A DNA stretch of 64,000 nt, taken from assembly GCA_025267735.1 (NCBI GenBank), contig CM046295.1, positions 7,277,270 to 7,341,269 of the forward strand, written 5' to 3'. Below are positions 43,855 to 55,995 of the stretch, piece after piece. Each line of letters starts with the position of its first letter. Position 1 is the stretch's first letter. The notes under the pieces were generated by a model. That model had not been told where the DNA came from. It was given only the letters and a program-made list of their open reading frames with translations, and made no database searches. The position numbers were made by a program, and so were the translations under genes. The DNA is from Mactra quadrangularis. Its lineage: Eukaryota; Mollusca; Bivalvia; Venerida; Mactridae.

Positions 43855-45549
43855 TTATAAAATTTTGTACAGTGATAATAGTCTAGTGGCGTTTGTAGCA
43901 TTAGATACAGCAAGATATTTCCTGTCCTTAGATATTGCTATATAACGAGGATACTTCATATCTACTTGATGTGTTGATAATACACGACCACATGGTGTAA
44001 TCTCAACTAAACAATGTGTATCTCTACTGTTGCTACCGACAAATATATGATCATACGGACCTACAGCTAGACCACTTGGTGATTGTATAAGTTTATCATG
44101 CACTTCAATCCTCTCTCCAGACTGAATATCGTATATATAAATCTTATTATCATCTGTATCACTATGTACAACTTTCTCCCTTCCACGTATGTATGTACAG
44201 AAGCTCTTGTCGCATGAGTATTGTTTTTCAGGTAAGTTGATACTAACATCACTCTCATCACCAGACATAGATACAATTCGGAATGGTTTAATGTGTTCTA
44301 CTGTACCAACAAGAAAACTATCATCATTCATCAGACTAATAGAACTATACATTTCATTAATATCACATGTTCTATTTAATGTTATATGATTTGTGTTACT
44401 TACATTCAGAAACTCCAAACTATAGTTACCACTTAAAGTAACCACTACTTCATCATTAGATATAACAGTAACAGAGTAAGGATGATATGATAATTTATAA
44501 GAACTCTTCATATTCAGGTTAGCATCATAAATCATACACTTATCGTTCTTATTGTCAGCTACAACCACTCTACCGTCTGGCAGAAAGTCCAATCCAGAGT
44601 AGAGTGGTTCACCAACGTCGTCTTGTAACTGTTGTAACTGAACTGATTTTACTAGTTGAAGTGTTGAAGGTGCTGGTAGGTGGAATGCTATATCTAATGT
44701 CTCCGATTCTAGAAATGACAATAATTCCGATTTGAAATTTTGAAATTGTTCAGTAAATGTGCAACTTATATCGATAATGTCCTTTTCTAAACCAGTTGCA
44801 TCGTTTGCGGCCTGTTGTACTTCATTTATCAAGCCACGTTCAGTGATGAATTTTTCGGCAGGAGTTCCTGTATTCATAACACATTCAATGGTCTTTAATG
44901 GTTTCTTCAAGGATTTGATCTTCGTATAACATATGGCTTTTTTCTTTGCTAAATCATTCTTGGTAGTTTTGCTACTACTGGACGCCTTTGCCGATATAGA
45001 TTTGGAAAAAGCATCAAATGTTTGTATCATTCGAGCTTTCATATCTTTTAACTTGTCGGGGAGGGTGCTAATACCGTCTGATAAACGCGTGTCGGCCTCT
45101 TCTAAGAGTTCTGTTACTTTGTTTGTTGAATCCATGACTGCAACTAATTCATTCTTTAGTTTTTGACAACCACCATGTCCGTTCATCCGTTCAATATCAA
45201 AAACATTTTTACATTTCTTATGACTTATAATGGTACACTTACTGCATAAAATTTCATTATGTTTTTGACAATAAAACTCAAAAGGTTTTTTATGCTTAGG
45301 GCATATCAATTTTGTTTCCTCTTCGTCATTGCCATCGACGGATAAAACATAATATTTTCCTTCTGCGACACTAACTGTCTTATGGTTACTAATATAAGTG
45401 TAAGTTTTATGTCCTTTAGCACAGTTAACACACTGGTACTCAGAACACTCAACACAATAAATAGCTGCTGGAATTTCCATGTCTTTTTTCAAACATTGTT
45501 GACACTGTTGCAGCTCGCAAGTATCACTGTCGGCTTGTGCCTCAGCCAT
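43855..45549 (-). CDS. Gene E: RING-less double B-box, coiled-coil, NHL-like propeller protein
   Basis: An intact single-exon frame of 564 codons and the closest relative of the truncated gene A. B-box 1 (Cys16, Cys19, Cys32, Cys35, Cys40, Cys43, His47, His56) and B-box 2 (Cys83, His86, Cys94, His97, Cys102, Cys105, His110, Cys113) are complete. The helical middle shares long stretches with D. The propeller carries GLDFLPDGRVVVADNKNDKC, VTVISNDEVVVTLSGNYSLE and LAVGPYDHIFVGS. A two-residue insertion in the last blades (SNSRDTHCL against SPGIKCL in B) and a distinct C-terminal loop (SNATNATRLLSLYKIL) set it apart. The start codon context is ACATGGCTG. A dead fragment of a sister 3' end lies just downstream. 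Function unknown beyond family analogy. Confidence 0.88.
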   Translation of the reverse strand: MAEAQADSDTCELQQCQQCLKKDMEIPAAIYCVECSEYQCVNCAKGHKTYTYISNHKTVSVAEGKYYVLSVDGNDEEETKLICPKHKKPFEFYCQKHNEILCSKCTIISHKKCKNVFDIERMNGHGGCQKLKNELVAVMDSTNKVTELLEEADTRLSDGISTLPDKLKDMKARMIQTFDAFSKSISAKASSSSKTTKNDLAKKKAICYTKIKSLKKPLKTIECVMNTGTPAEKFITERGLINEVQQAANDATGLEKDIIDISCTFTEQFQNFKSELLSFLESETLDIAFHLPAPSTLQLVKSVQLQQLQDDVGEPLYSGLDFLPDGRVVVADNKNDKCMIYDANLNMKSSYKLSYHPYSVTVISNDEVVVTLSGNYSLEFLNVSNTNHITLNRTCDINEMYSSISLMNDDSFLVGTVEHIKPFRIVSMSGDESDVSINLPEKQYSCDKSFCTYIRGREKVVHSDTDDNKIYIYDIQSGERIEVHDKLIQSPSGLAVGPYDHIFVGSNSRDTHCLVEITPCGRVLSTHQVDMKYPRYIAISKDRKYLAVSNATNATRLLSLYKIL

Positions 45550-45681
45550 GTTTTATTACAACTAAGCAATTTGATATTTAAATGAATGTTATCTTATTAA
45601 TTAGTTCCAAAAATGAACAAATATTCAGTTTTCAGTACTAAGAATATTTGTCAATTAAACTTTATAAAATCACTGCATCCG

Positions 45682-45759
45682 AACTTGTCAAAAACTACGC
45701 TTCATATGAACCAAGACTCCTTGAGTGTTACTTTGTGTGATCGAAACTTCCGCTTAAAT
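45682..45759 (-). promoter_or_regulatory. Conserved upstream block of gene E
   Basis: GAACTTGTCAAAAACTACG (45681 on) and GATCGAAACTTCCGCTTAAA (45739-45758), 190 bp before the ATG, are shared with A, B and C. The gene-strand core is GCGGAAGT. Confidence 0.4.
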
Positions 45760-47162
45760 ACGTTGAGATATGTGAAACTATTAGTTGATTATTAAAATCA
45801 AATGTAACAGTACAGTTAAACCTTTAACTTGCGGTTACATATGAAGAGCGGTATAGTAGAATTGTTCAAGTCGATTTTGTTCTGTGTTTTATCGCCGTTC
45901 CTGAACAGTGATATACACAATTATCAAAATTTGAGCATTTCGTAGTCAAAACCGGTTGCCCTAAGCCAAACAACACGATAATGAAAAAACAGGGGTGGAA
46001 TATTCAAATTAGGGGTGCGTAAATTGACTCGTCAACGCCATGATTTGTAAGGTAACCTGTTTGTATTACCAGGAAATACCATCATCAATATATGAACGAG
46101 TATCAATTTCGAAAAAGTTGCAATACAAGACCAGAAAAATGCAAAACTAATAAAACTAATTTTAAAATGTTTTATTCTTTGTAAAATTAGCATTTTTATA
46201 TATATTTTATATATATATCGGTGAAGTTTCGATTAGCATTCGGAATTCGGACAGAACATGTTCTCGAATATTTCCGTTTGCTAATAAATCAAATAAAGTT
46301 TCTTTGTGAACAAATAGACATGAAAAAACATAATTCTACAATAAAAAAGTTATTTTACGTGCACAGTTTGAAAATGCCCAGGAAAGCTCCTATTCATTCG
46401 ATGTGTTTTATCTGCCCGGAATGTAAATAGATTAATGAAGTTTGAGACTAGGTATTTACATTGGACTTGTTCCAAGGTACTAAATGATGCAGAATGATAT
46501 AATTTTTGTGCAACGCCATTGAATATGTAATAATATAGAAATAGGCGTTTAACCAAATAAAAAAAATTTAAGTTTAATTATTAACTCAATAAAATACATT
46601 TTCTTTTACATATTGAACAAAACATAATGCGTTCTCATAGTTAACTTGAAATAATTATTTATTTAAGAAATTAAATAATACTAAAGTACTGGTATGCCAA
46701 ATGACATCAGTAGAATGTGCCATTGTATGAAACAAATGAGGTTCCGAAGGGATCTATGTCTTGAAATTCCAAAAAGAAAAATAGATATAGAATATGCCAA
46801 TATTCAAACAAATTGGTGATATGTTGATTTGTGAAAGTCGCAACATCAGTGGAGAAAATTTTATAATGTGAAGTTTGGAGAGAATTGTACAAATTTCTTA
46901 ACTAATACTTTGTTGTATTGTTGTGGATAAATATGTTATGATGTCATTGCAAGTTTCATTTCAACAATTTACACAAAAATATACCAATAAGTATCGATAA
47001 ATGTACCATATTCCGAGAGTTATTGTAATTGAAATGTTTTTTTTTTATATTATATGTATTATAGTTTAGGCCATGTATTAATAAGAACTATATGAAATAT
47101 TTCTGTTTTACATTGTATTATATTATATTTCAAGACTATTGATATCTCCCAAGCGTGTTTTC

Positions 47163-47210
47163 ACAACCCGGGTCAATAGCGCAGTTGGTAGCACGCCGGG
47201 ATTTGGAAGC
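47163..47210 (+). repeat. SINE family 2 head remnant
   Basis: GGGTCAATAGCGCAGTTGGT then AGCACGCCGGGATTTGGAAG: a tRNA-like head with box A, truncated before box B. Confidence 0.55.
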
Positions 47211-49201
47211 TTGTGTTATATTTCAAGACTATTGATCTCTTTTGTCTGTTGGTTGACTAATCCATTGCTGCGAAATGATATACCCTCTTAAGACAGAAGC
47301 GTTTTCCCTCAATTATGAACATGTTTTTCTCAATATGGAGTTATTGTTTTGGGGGACAAAATATTTCTATGATACCTTTGGATATTCACCCGGGTGGGGG
47401 TTATAACCATTTATGAAATTTTACCATAATTTCGACATTCATCTATTAAAAAGATGTAAGGATAATGAACCGGCCTAGTGAAAGGGTGTGTATGTATTCG
47501 TTATTGTCAAGGACCCAGGAAAATAAGGTTTGATGAGCGGAGCAATTCTTTGATTTTTAAGTTTGGAGGAAACTTTCAGTCAAATTTTGCTGGATTAGCT
47601 CCACTCCATTTGCATCATTTTCGTTATTCCAGTTATAGCATTTTCTCTACCCAATTTGTATCTTTGTAATTTTTCTCCACCCTAATTCTAGCATTAACTC
47701 TTTTATTTTTGTAGTATTAACTACACATAATGTGTAGCATTGTCTACACTCCTTTTGAAGTATTAGCTCCGCCCCATTTGTCATTTAATTATACTGATGT
47801 TATATGCAGATTGAAACAAGGCAATCAATGTAGACATTGTTATCAAAATCATCTTTCATATCTTGATATACACAATGTCTTGAAACTTAAACCCTAAGAT
47901 TGTTGACGTACATTTTAATGACTGCATCCTATTTCAAATGGTTTAAGTTCCGTGATAATAGATTTGCCCACTTAAATATTTGTGAATAATGTCCTTGTTT
48001 TTAAATTTGATAAGTATAGGTTAAATGTTCTGTATGGGATAGTCAAAGATAAGTTATGACCTTACTGATTGTCATCTTAAAGCAACTTGCTCCTGAAGGT
48101 GGTCTTTATTCTTGATATTTTAAAATTACCTATCAGGGTCTGTAATTCTGTTAGAAATTGAATAACATTAAAATATTAGTTTTAAGTTAATGTGCGTTTC
48201 ACATCAATCTTATAAATGAGTTGACTCTTTAATGCCTTATTCTTATCATAAAAGTCAATTGACATACCAACTTACTTTGCAATTTTGCAGTTATTTTATC
48301 TAAATTACCTAAAGTTTTATGATCTCTTGGAAATTTAGGGACTTCGTATGAATCAACTTATTAAACCCAACTAAGCTCCACTGTATATCTAGTTATCTCT
48401 CAAATATTATTCTTCACTAATGGTCAAAGCTGTTAAAGTATATTTCACTCTGCAAAGCAAGTAAAGAAACTGTTTCATATATCAAGATTGACCGTAGTCT
48501 AAGCTCAGTCATATACTGTATACAGCGGACCTCCGCAAAGCTAGTAAAGAAATAACGATAAGATGATATGTGATTAAAAAATGGGATACAAAAAGATAAT
48601 TGACAAACATGATGAGAATAAACTTAAAATAAATAAAAAAAATCACGTTTAAAGATTCGAACTTATGCCGGATTTCATGAACAACATCGTTACTTTTTTT
48701 CCTTGAGACCTTCGAAATGATACAAATGACATACAATACAATACCATTTATTTCATTCTATTATAGACAAAACTTGTACTGAGACTTGATAAGTTAGGAT
48801 TTCGAATTCCCACTTGCTGCACTGTTTCGAGCTCATTTGAGCTAGTGCAGATGTCTGAAAATTATTAATTCAATCAAGGTATAATGGGCACTGTGAGAAG
48901 AAGAAACTTTTGAGGGAAGGTTGTTTACAGGAATATAAATTTCAAGTACATAACTTATCATAGATAAGAGGACAGATGACGTCCTCTTCGTGTTCAAAAT
49001 CTTGGAGAGGATAGAATAATCATTCATGGAATGAATAGATAGATAAAGATTATTTCAGAATAGAATTCCTGGAATACAAACTGTGTTTATGACCATCAGT
49101 GCAAAAACTAGCTTCTAAATATGCTTCTAAGTTCACATGTTTTAAGAAATGTTCTACACTAACCTATCGACGTTTCAGCTCAAAACTATTCAACTTGCTT
49201 C

Positions 49202-50130
49202 ATTAATGACATGTTATTAGACCAGTGTTACACTAACTATTATACATGTTTCTTTAATTACGTGTTATTAGATCAGTTTTACACTGACTTTTCTACATGT
49301 TTCTTTAATTACATGTTATTAGACTAGTTTAACACTAACTATTCTACATGTTTCCTTAATTACAAGTTATAAGACCAGTTTTACACTGACTTTTCTACAT
49401 GTTTCTTTAATTACATGTTATTAGACCAGTTTTACACTAACTTTTCTACGTGCTCCATTAATTACATGTTATTAGACCTGTTTTAGACTGACTTTTCTAC
49501 ATGTTTCTTTAATTACATGTTATTAGACCATTTTTACACTAACTAATCTACTTGCTCCATTAATTACATGTTATTAGACCAGTTTTACACTAGCTATTCT
49601 ACATGTTTCATTAATTACATGTTATTAGACCAGTTTTACACTAACTATTCTACATGTTTCTTTAATTACATGTTATTAGACCTGTTTTAGACTGACTATT
49701 CTACATGATTCTTTAATTACATGTTATTAGACCAGTTTTACACTTACTATTCTACATGTTTCTTTAATTACATGTTATTAGACCAGTTTTACACTAACTA
49801 TTCTACTTGTTCCATTAATTACATGTTATGAGACCCGTTTTAGACTGACTATTCTACATGTTTCTTTAATTACATGTTATTAGACCAGTTTTACACTGAC
49901 TTTTCTACATGTTTCTTTAATTACATGTTATTAGACCAGTTTTACACTAACTATTCTACATGTTTCTTTAATTACATGTTATTAGACCAGTTTTACACTA
50001 ACTATTCTACATGTTTCTTTAATTACATGTTATTAGACCAGTTTTACACTGACTATTCTACATGATTCTTTAATTACATGTTATTAGACCAGTTTTACAC
50101 TGACTGACTATTCTACATGTTTCTTTAATT
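49202..50130 (+). repeat. 51-bp minisatellite, about 18 units
   Basis: Tandem units contain TGTTATTAGACCAGTTTTAC, ACTAACTATTCTACATG and TTTCTTTAATTACA. Variant units (CTTGCTCCATTAATT, GACCTGTTTTAGACTGAC) are interspersed. As 51 is divisible by three, long stretches stay open in one frame and would read as a 17-residue repeat (MLLDQFYTNYSTCFFNY), but this is a property of the period and not evidence of a gene. The A-B paralogue at about 5370-5420 has no array. Confidence 0.95.
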
Positions 50131-50944
50131 AATGTACATATTTTGCGTTGACTCCTTTATACACTACCTGTGATTTGTCCCTGTTTTACATACATCAAGT
50201 TGGCCTCGTTTGATATTTACGATATATTACGATCGTATATCATTAGTGTAGTTCATAGACGATATTTGATGATGGTTCTAGAAAAATATCAAATTATAGC
50301 ACACTAGTAACAATAAAACTCTTGTATTTTAACAGCTTGTTCATAACTTACATTGCCATTGATTGGCAATATTGTAACGGGGCAATTAGAAAGCAAGTTG
50401 ACATAGAATTATTAATTGTTACACGTAAATTTAGATTCAGGCAAGAAATTATGGCTACTGTACAGAATGGGTATAAACTAATACAGTATTAAAAAAGATG
50501 TATGCAGCAACCATCAAATCATGTAAATTTAAATGTTGTTCAGCCACCACGGCGGTGCCGAAGTGTGACACAACAGGCAAGTCAATCACTTTGAATTAAT
50601 ATTTGCAATACGAATTCCCTGTTTATAAGGTCAATTATGTTAGCCCGCTCTTAAAGGATGCCATAGAATTGACCTAGATACATAACTCATGACTGCAGCA
50701 TATAGAAAATTTGTACATTTCTGCATCAGCAATTTTAGTCAGCATTATATTTAAATATGTTTTATAGATTTATTTCACTTAACAGAAATTAACTTCCCGT
50801 AGAACTTAGTTCTCTTAGTTTGTAAACAGGAAATATGATAATTATGTTAAGTTATTGTATAGAAAAACAGGACACTAATTATATGTATGTATATAATAAG
50901 ATTTGTATCCGTTAGACATTTTAAACGATTATTTCAGTATTTGT

Positions 50945-51222
50945 TATTGTGCGGTTTAGCACCATAGCATCACATGGTAAGGTTCATATTACGACGGTAA
51001 GGAAACCTACTGACCATTTTTGGAAAGGCTATATCTTTGGATTAAGCTGTTAACCAGTTACTAGGCACATACTTCCGTCACGAGCAACTTGTAGGAGGAA
51101 GAATGACCGAAGAAATTATATCATGACCAAACTCCACGAAAGTGTGCCCGTCTGGGAATTGAAGCCATGACCTTTCGATAAATATACTTAGATGTTACTG
51201 ATTGAGTTAGCTTGGCAGGCTT
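50945..51222 (-). repeat. tRNA-derived SINE, family 1
   Basis: Paralogous to 8166-8450, with the same boundaries and the same degenerate head. Confidence 0.65.
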
Positions 51223-51599
51223 TGATAACTTTTACCTTTTTATTTGTACCGGTTTTCAGAGTTTTTACTGTATCTGGATTTTACATTGTTTACCAACGCA
51301 CTGATTATTTACTTTAGTATGTCGCCAAACCATCTCTTGTTATTTGTTTCAACGCAACAATCAACTCTCCGTTTTTTTTCTTTTTTCACAAAGAAAACTT
51401 ACGATAAAGTGCATAGTATGTCAATATAATAAATTTATTGTAGAAGGCAGGTGTGGAATGTTTTGTAAAATGTTAATACAGCGTTCCGTACAATTTTAGA
51501 AAATGAAATTGATAAACTTTTCAATTAATACTTTCTACTTTTAACTTATGTTGATTTTTATCGTATGATTATTTTTGGTATGTCTCAATGTTCACCATT

Positions 51600-52140
51600 A
51601 GGTAAACAAATAGTCATGAGCTACAACTATGTAGCTTTTACCATGTCTGATATTTTGTGAAAAAGTTAATACCAATTAGTAAACAAAACAGTTTCATGAG
51701 ATACAACTATGAAGCTTTAACCATGTCTGATACTTGGTGAGAGAAAATGCTTACCGTTGGGTAAACAAAACAGTGTCATGAAATAAAACTGTGTGGCTTT
51801 CACTATGTCTGATATTTGGTGAGACGTACCGTTGGGTTAACAAAACAGTGTCATGAAATAAAACTATTTAGCTTCCATTGTGTCTGATATTTGGTAAGAG
51901 TTATTATTAACCGTTTGGTTAACTAAACAGTTTCATGAGATACAACTATGAAGCTTTCACCATGTCTGATATTTGGTGAGAGTAAATGCTTAAACTGTTG
52001 GGTAACAAAACAGTGTCATGAAATAAAACTATGTAGCTTTCTATATGTCTGATATTTGGTGAAAAAGTAAATACTTACCAATTGGTAAACTAAACAGTAT
52101 TATGAAATACAATTATGCCAGTTTCACAGTTTCTTTGACT
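51600..52140 (+). repeat. 80-bp tandem repeat, about 7 units
   Basis: Units begin near 51602, 51679, 51761, 51836, 51919, 52002 and 52085. Each carries GTAAACAAAACAGTGTCATG, then AAATAAAACTATG, GCTTTCACCATGTCTGATAT and TTGGTGAGAG. The paralogue at about 8770-8890 has little more than one unit, so the array expanded after duplication. Confidence 0.9.
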
Positions 52141-52539
52141 GAATGATTGAATTTGCTGATTTCAAGTCTATGATAGTTTTTTTATAGTATATCGATTTTT
52201 CGAACACAGCAATCACAAATCAATACATATGTGAAAAAATCGACACTTACTAATGACTAGTACCTAGTACTAATTCATCATTATAAAGATGTTAACAGGG
52301 GAACTGTGTGTCACTTATTTTTCCCGCAGTTGACAAAATGTTTTCTCAATACAAATTTTGAAGTCAACACTTGAAACTGATTAAAACCAATCTGGCCTCC
52401 CATCAATTATTGACCATGATATGTATGCCGGTTGTAGAGTACTGAAGTCAGGGTGCTGTACTGATTAATACAAGTTTTTTATAAATAGATTTAATAAGTG
52501 TCAATATAATTGTTCACTTGCCTCTTTCACACAGTTCTA

Positions 52540-52720
52540 ACTACACAAATTACCGTAATTCAATTCTATAAATATTAACTGAAATCGATTCTTAGATTAC
52601 ATACACAAATTTAAGTAAAGAGCACCAAATTTGAAATGAATTAAATCGAATATTAAACATTCTTTAAAGATTTATACTATTGACTTACGCTGTATTTTGT
52701 GGTAAAAATTATTGTGAACT
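52540..52720. repeat. MITE remnant downstream of gene F
   Basis: ATTACCGTAATTCAATTC at the left and TGACTTACGCTG...GGTAAAAATTATTGTGAA at the right. Paralogous to 10030-10240. Confidence 0.5.
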
Positions 52721-53304
52721 CAAAATTGTGTTCGTAAATACCATATTTTTTTTTTATCACCCATAAAAGGTTTCAACAAAAAATATAAAAATTGGTTCAA
52801 AGTTAACAGATTTAATACATGTTATATGATTTAAATAAATATCTACATTGGCTACAAAATATCTTTATTGATAAAATGTACAGTTGTAACTCATTGTTAT
52901 AGTACAATTACTCATTCAAAATTCTCTCCCTTTACATAAACACATTAACTTTAATTGCCTCATTATACTTTACTTCAACTGCAAACAATTTAATAATTTG
53001 TTTAAAAATGCAATAATCACACACATATAAATTTTTCATAGATTGTATCATAATCAAAACAGATAAACATCACAGATGAACAAACTGTTTATATATTTTA
53101 CGGCGATATGGCTAACGCATAAAACCGGGACAACTCATATTGAGTGACCACAATCTGAAAGAACAATTTTTATGCATAGCATACAACAGAAAAAAGTATA
53201 CAGTTTACACTACATTAGTCATCAATCATTTGACCAATGGTCAATATAATTGTACAATATTTTCCAATTTTCTTCAATGACATGTTAATATTATCATCTC
53301 AAAA

Positions 53305-54991
53305 TCATGAAATTGTGTACAATGATAATGCTCTTGATGTTTCTGTAGCATTAGATACAGCAAGATGTTTTCTGTCCTTAGATATTGCTACAGACCAAGA
53401 AAACTTTATATCTACTTGATGTGATGATAATACACGACCACTTGGTGTAATCTCAACTAAACAGTTTGTATCTTCACTACATACAAATATATGACCTACT
53501 GCTACACCACATGGTGATTTTATTAAATCGTTATTTACAACAACTTTCTCACTTGACTGCATGTCATATATATAAACCTTATCATTATCTGTATCACAAT
53601 GTACAACTTTCCCCCGACCACGTATATATGTACAATTGCTCTTGTCGATAGGAAAATACTTTCCTGGTAAGTTAACTCTAACATCACTTTCATCACCAGA
53701 CATAGATACAATACGGAAAGGTTTAATATGATCAATTGTACCAACAAGAAAACTATCATCATTCATCATACTAATAGAAAAATACTCAGCATGTATTTTA
53801 CATGTTCTATTTAATGTTATATCATTTGTTTTACTTACATTCAGAAAGTCTAATCTATATTTACCACCTGAAGTAACCACTACTTCATCATTAGATATAG
53901 CAGTAACAGATAGAGGATGATATGATAATTTATAAGAACTCTTCATATTCAGATTAACATCATAAATAAGACATCTACCATTAAAGTTATCAGCAACAAC
54001 CACTCTACCATCTGGAAGGAAGTCCAATCCAGAGTAGAATGGTTCATCAACGTCGTCTTGTAACTGTTGTAACTTTACTGATTTTACTAGTTGTAGTGTA
54101 GAAGGTGTTGGTAGATGAAATGATATATCTAATGTCTCCGATTCTAGAAATGACAACAATTTAGATCTAAGAACTTGCATTTTGTCACTGAATGTACATC
54201 TTATATCAACTGATGAAATGTTTTTACTTAAAGATGATGCATCATTTACGGCCTGTTGTACTTCATTTTTCATGCTACGTTCAGTGATGAATTTTTCAGC
54301 GGGAGTTCCTGTATTCATGATGTAATCAACGGTTCTTATTTTGTTCTGCAAAATTTTGATCTTATTATCACATTTGTTTTTTTTTCTCTTTTAAATCATT
54401 TTGTATAGTAGAGCTGTGTCTTGAAGCCTTAGATAGGATCGCTTTGGAAAAATCATGAAATGCTTGTATCAACCGAGTTCTCATTTCGTTCAATTTGTCG
54501 GAAAGAGCGCTAATATCGTCTGATAAACGCGTGTCAGCCTCATCTAAAAGTTCTGTTACTTGCCTTGTTGAGTTAATTGCTGCAACTAATTTATTCTTCA
54601 GTTTTTCACACCCTCCAAGTCCGTCCATACTTTCAATATCTTCGATTTTTTCACATTTCCTACGACTTTTAATTGCACATTTGCTACATAAAAGCTTATC
54701 ATCTTGTTTACAAAAATACTCAAATTTTAAGTTATGTTTTTTGCACATAAATCTTGTTATTTCCTCGTGATCACCATCAACTGATGAAACATAATATTGT
54801 CCTTCTGAAACACTAACTGTTTTATGGTTACTCGTATGAATGTAATTCTTGAGAACCTGAGAACAATTTGCACACTGGTACTCCGAGCAGTCAATGCAAT
54901 AAATATCTGCTGTACTTTGAATTTTATTTTTTAAACAATGCTGACACTGTTGCTGATCACTAGTATCAATGTCGGCTTGTGCCTCAGCCAT
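53305..54991 (-). pseudogene. Gene F: B-box/NHL family member with a homopolymer frameshift
   Basis: The first 207 codons (54368-54991) carry both B-boxes and the start of the helical region. The frame then breaks in a run of nine A (gene strand; 54377-54385), and 348 codons of helical and propeller sequence continue in another frame (53305-54351). One A fewer would join them. Beyond the indel there are signs of real decay: His47 of B-box 1 is Leu, His110 of B-box 2 is Arg, and a 9-base deletion removes PYD from the otherwise invariant VGPYDHIFVC motif. The propeller frame is otherwise open to LSLYTIS. The N-terminus and 5' flank are of the D type. It may be a recent pseudogene, or a diverged gene with a sequencing error in the A run. 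Confidence 0.82.
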
Positions 54992-55152
54992 GATTTATAT
55001 TGATTAAGCAAATTTGATATTCAATAAAGTAATGAGTTTCATAGAGAAATTGTACAAAAATATAATAAGTTTGTAATATTCAGATATATTTGTCAATCAC
55101 AATGCATCAAATCTCGACGCAAACTACGTCTTATATGATCAAAATAATTGTC

Positions 55153-55276
55153 GCACGTGTACTATAACCTTGATTTTGCCGATAAGAATGATTTACAATG
55201 TTTGATTAAACATATATCTATATAAATTCACGTATCTGGGACTAATTCGTCTAAATTCAGAACAAAGTGTTTTGCT
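55153..55276 (-). promoter_or_regulatory. Upstream block shared by genes F and D
   Basis: GCACGTGTACTATAACCTTG (55153-55172) and CACGTATCTGGGACTAATTC, then AGAACAAAGTGTTTTGCT (to 55276), match 34506-34610. Confidence 0.35.
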
Positions 55277-55775
55277 GGCATCTGATATAATTCATTGGCA
55301 TTTCGTCCGGCTTTGTTTTCCGTATTTGTGTACTATGCCTTTTGATATCCATTGGTTTTCTTCAACTAATTCGAAAATATTTAATGCAGTCAATTTAACT
55401 AAGACGAAACGATTGAAAATTCCTAGTAATCACTGCATTTAAAATGTCTTAAGTTTGATCTTTTATGTTGGACTTCGTTTGGATACATGCAACTTTGTTA
55501 TTTATCGCTGGTAAATGTACTTGTACATAAAGTATTTAATCAAGAGGACCGCATGTGCATTACTATTCAGACCGAGAACGTACTACAGATAAACAAGTTA
55601 AAACCTTGGGAAAAAGTGCTCCTCAGTCCTTAAACAAGACAAGTGTTTGTGTCCGTAGGATACTTTTCTTTAGTTGTACGCCGTGTACTAGCTTCAAAGT
55701 AATGATTTAATTCTACGACGGGTATTGTGTACAATCGACAGTATCATTTATGTATTTGATATTTATACACTGTGG

Positions 55776-55995
55776 GAGCAGTGGTCCAGTGGTAGGACGC
55801 GCGCTTAGGGATCGAGAGGTCACGGGTTCGATCCCTACTAGGGGTACTGCTAATTTCCTTGAGCACGAAATTAACCTACAATTGTTCCACTCCACCGAGG
55901 GTACTGTGAAAGATCGCCTGCCTGAGGGTGATTTCAGTGATCAGGAGTTATCGTACAAGATTGTAAAGTCGGCTGAACATGTATATGGAAGCAGA
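55776..55995 (+). repeat. tRNA-derived SINE, family 3
   Basis: The head GAGCAGTGGTCCAGTGGTAG and box B GGTCACGGGTTCGATCCC are followed by an unrelated tail (TGAGCACGAAATTAACCTAC). Only one copy lies in the window; the paralogous D-E interval lacks it. Confidence 0.75.

Larger units (their letters stand above)
45550..49201. other. E-F intergenic interval, left part
   Basis: No gene is seen. 45550-47090 is nearly identical to 546-2077. 47091-49200 is a more diverged match to 3397-5360. The empty insertion site for the pogo-like element is the TA at 47089-47090. A SINE head remnant lies at 47163-47210. Confidence 0.65.
50131..53304. other. E-F intergenic interval, right part
   Basis: No gene is seen. 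It aligns with 5400-6051 and 8035-9300 of the A-B interval (skipping the insert at 6052-8034) and then with the 3' flank shared by B, F and G. It contains a SINE and an 80-bp tandem repeat. Confidence 0.6.

Noticed and set aside
49874..50065. Open frame through the 51-bp minisatellite as a repeat protein
   Set aside because: It is open only because the period is divisible by three. No start context, flanking exon or conservation supports it.
49202..50130. CRISPR-like array
   Set aside because: Units are contiguous with no unique spacers, the period is uniform and the context is eukaryotic.
53305..54991. Treating gene F as two separate genes
   Set aside because: The two frames are the contiguous halves of one family member, separated only by a one-base indel in an A run.
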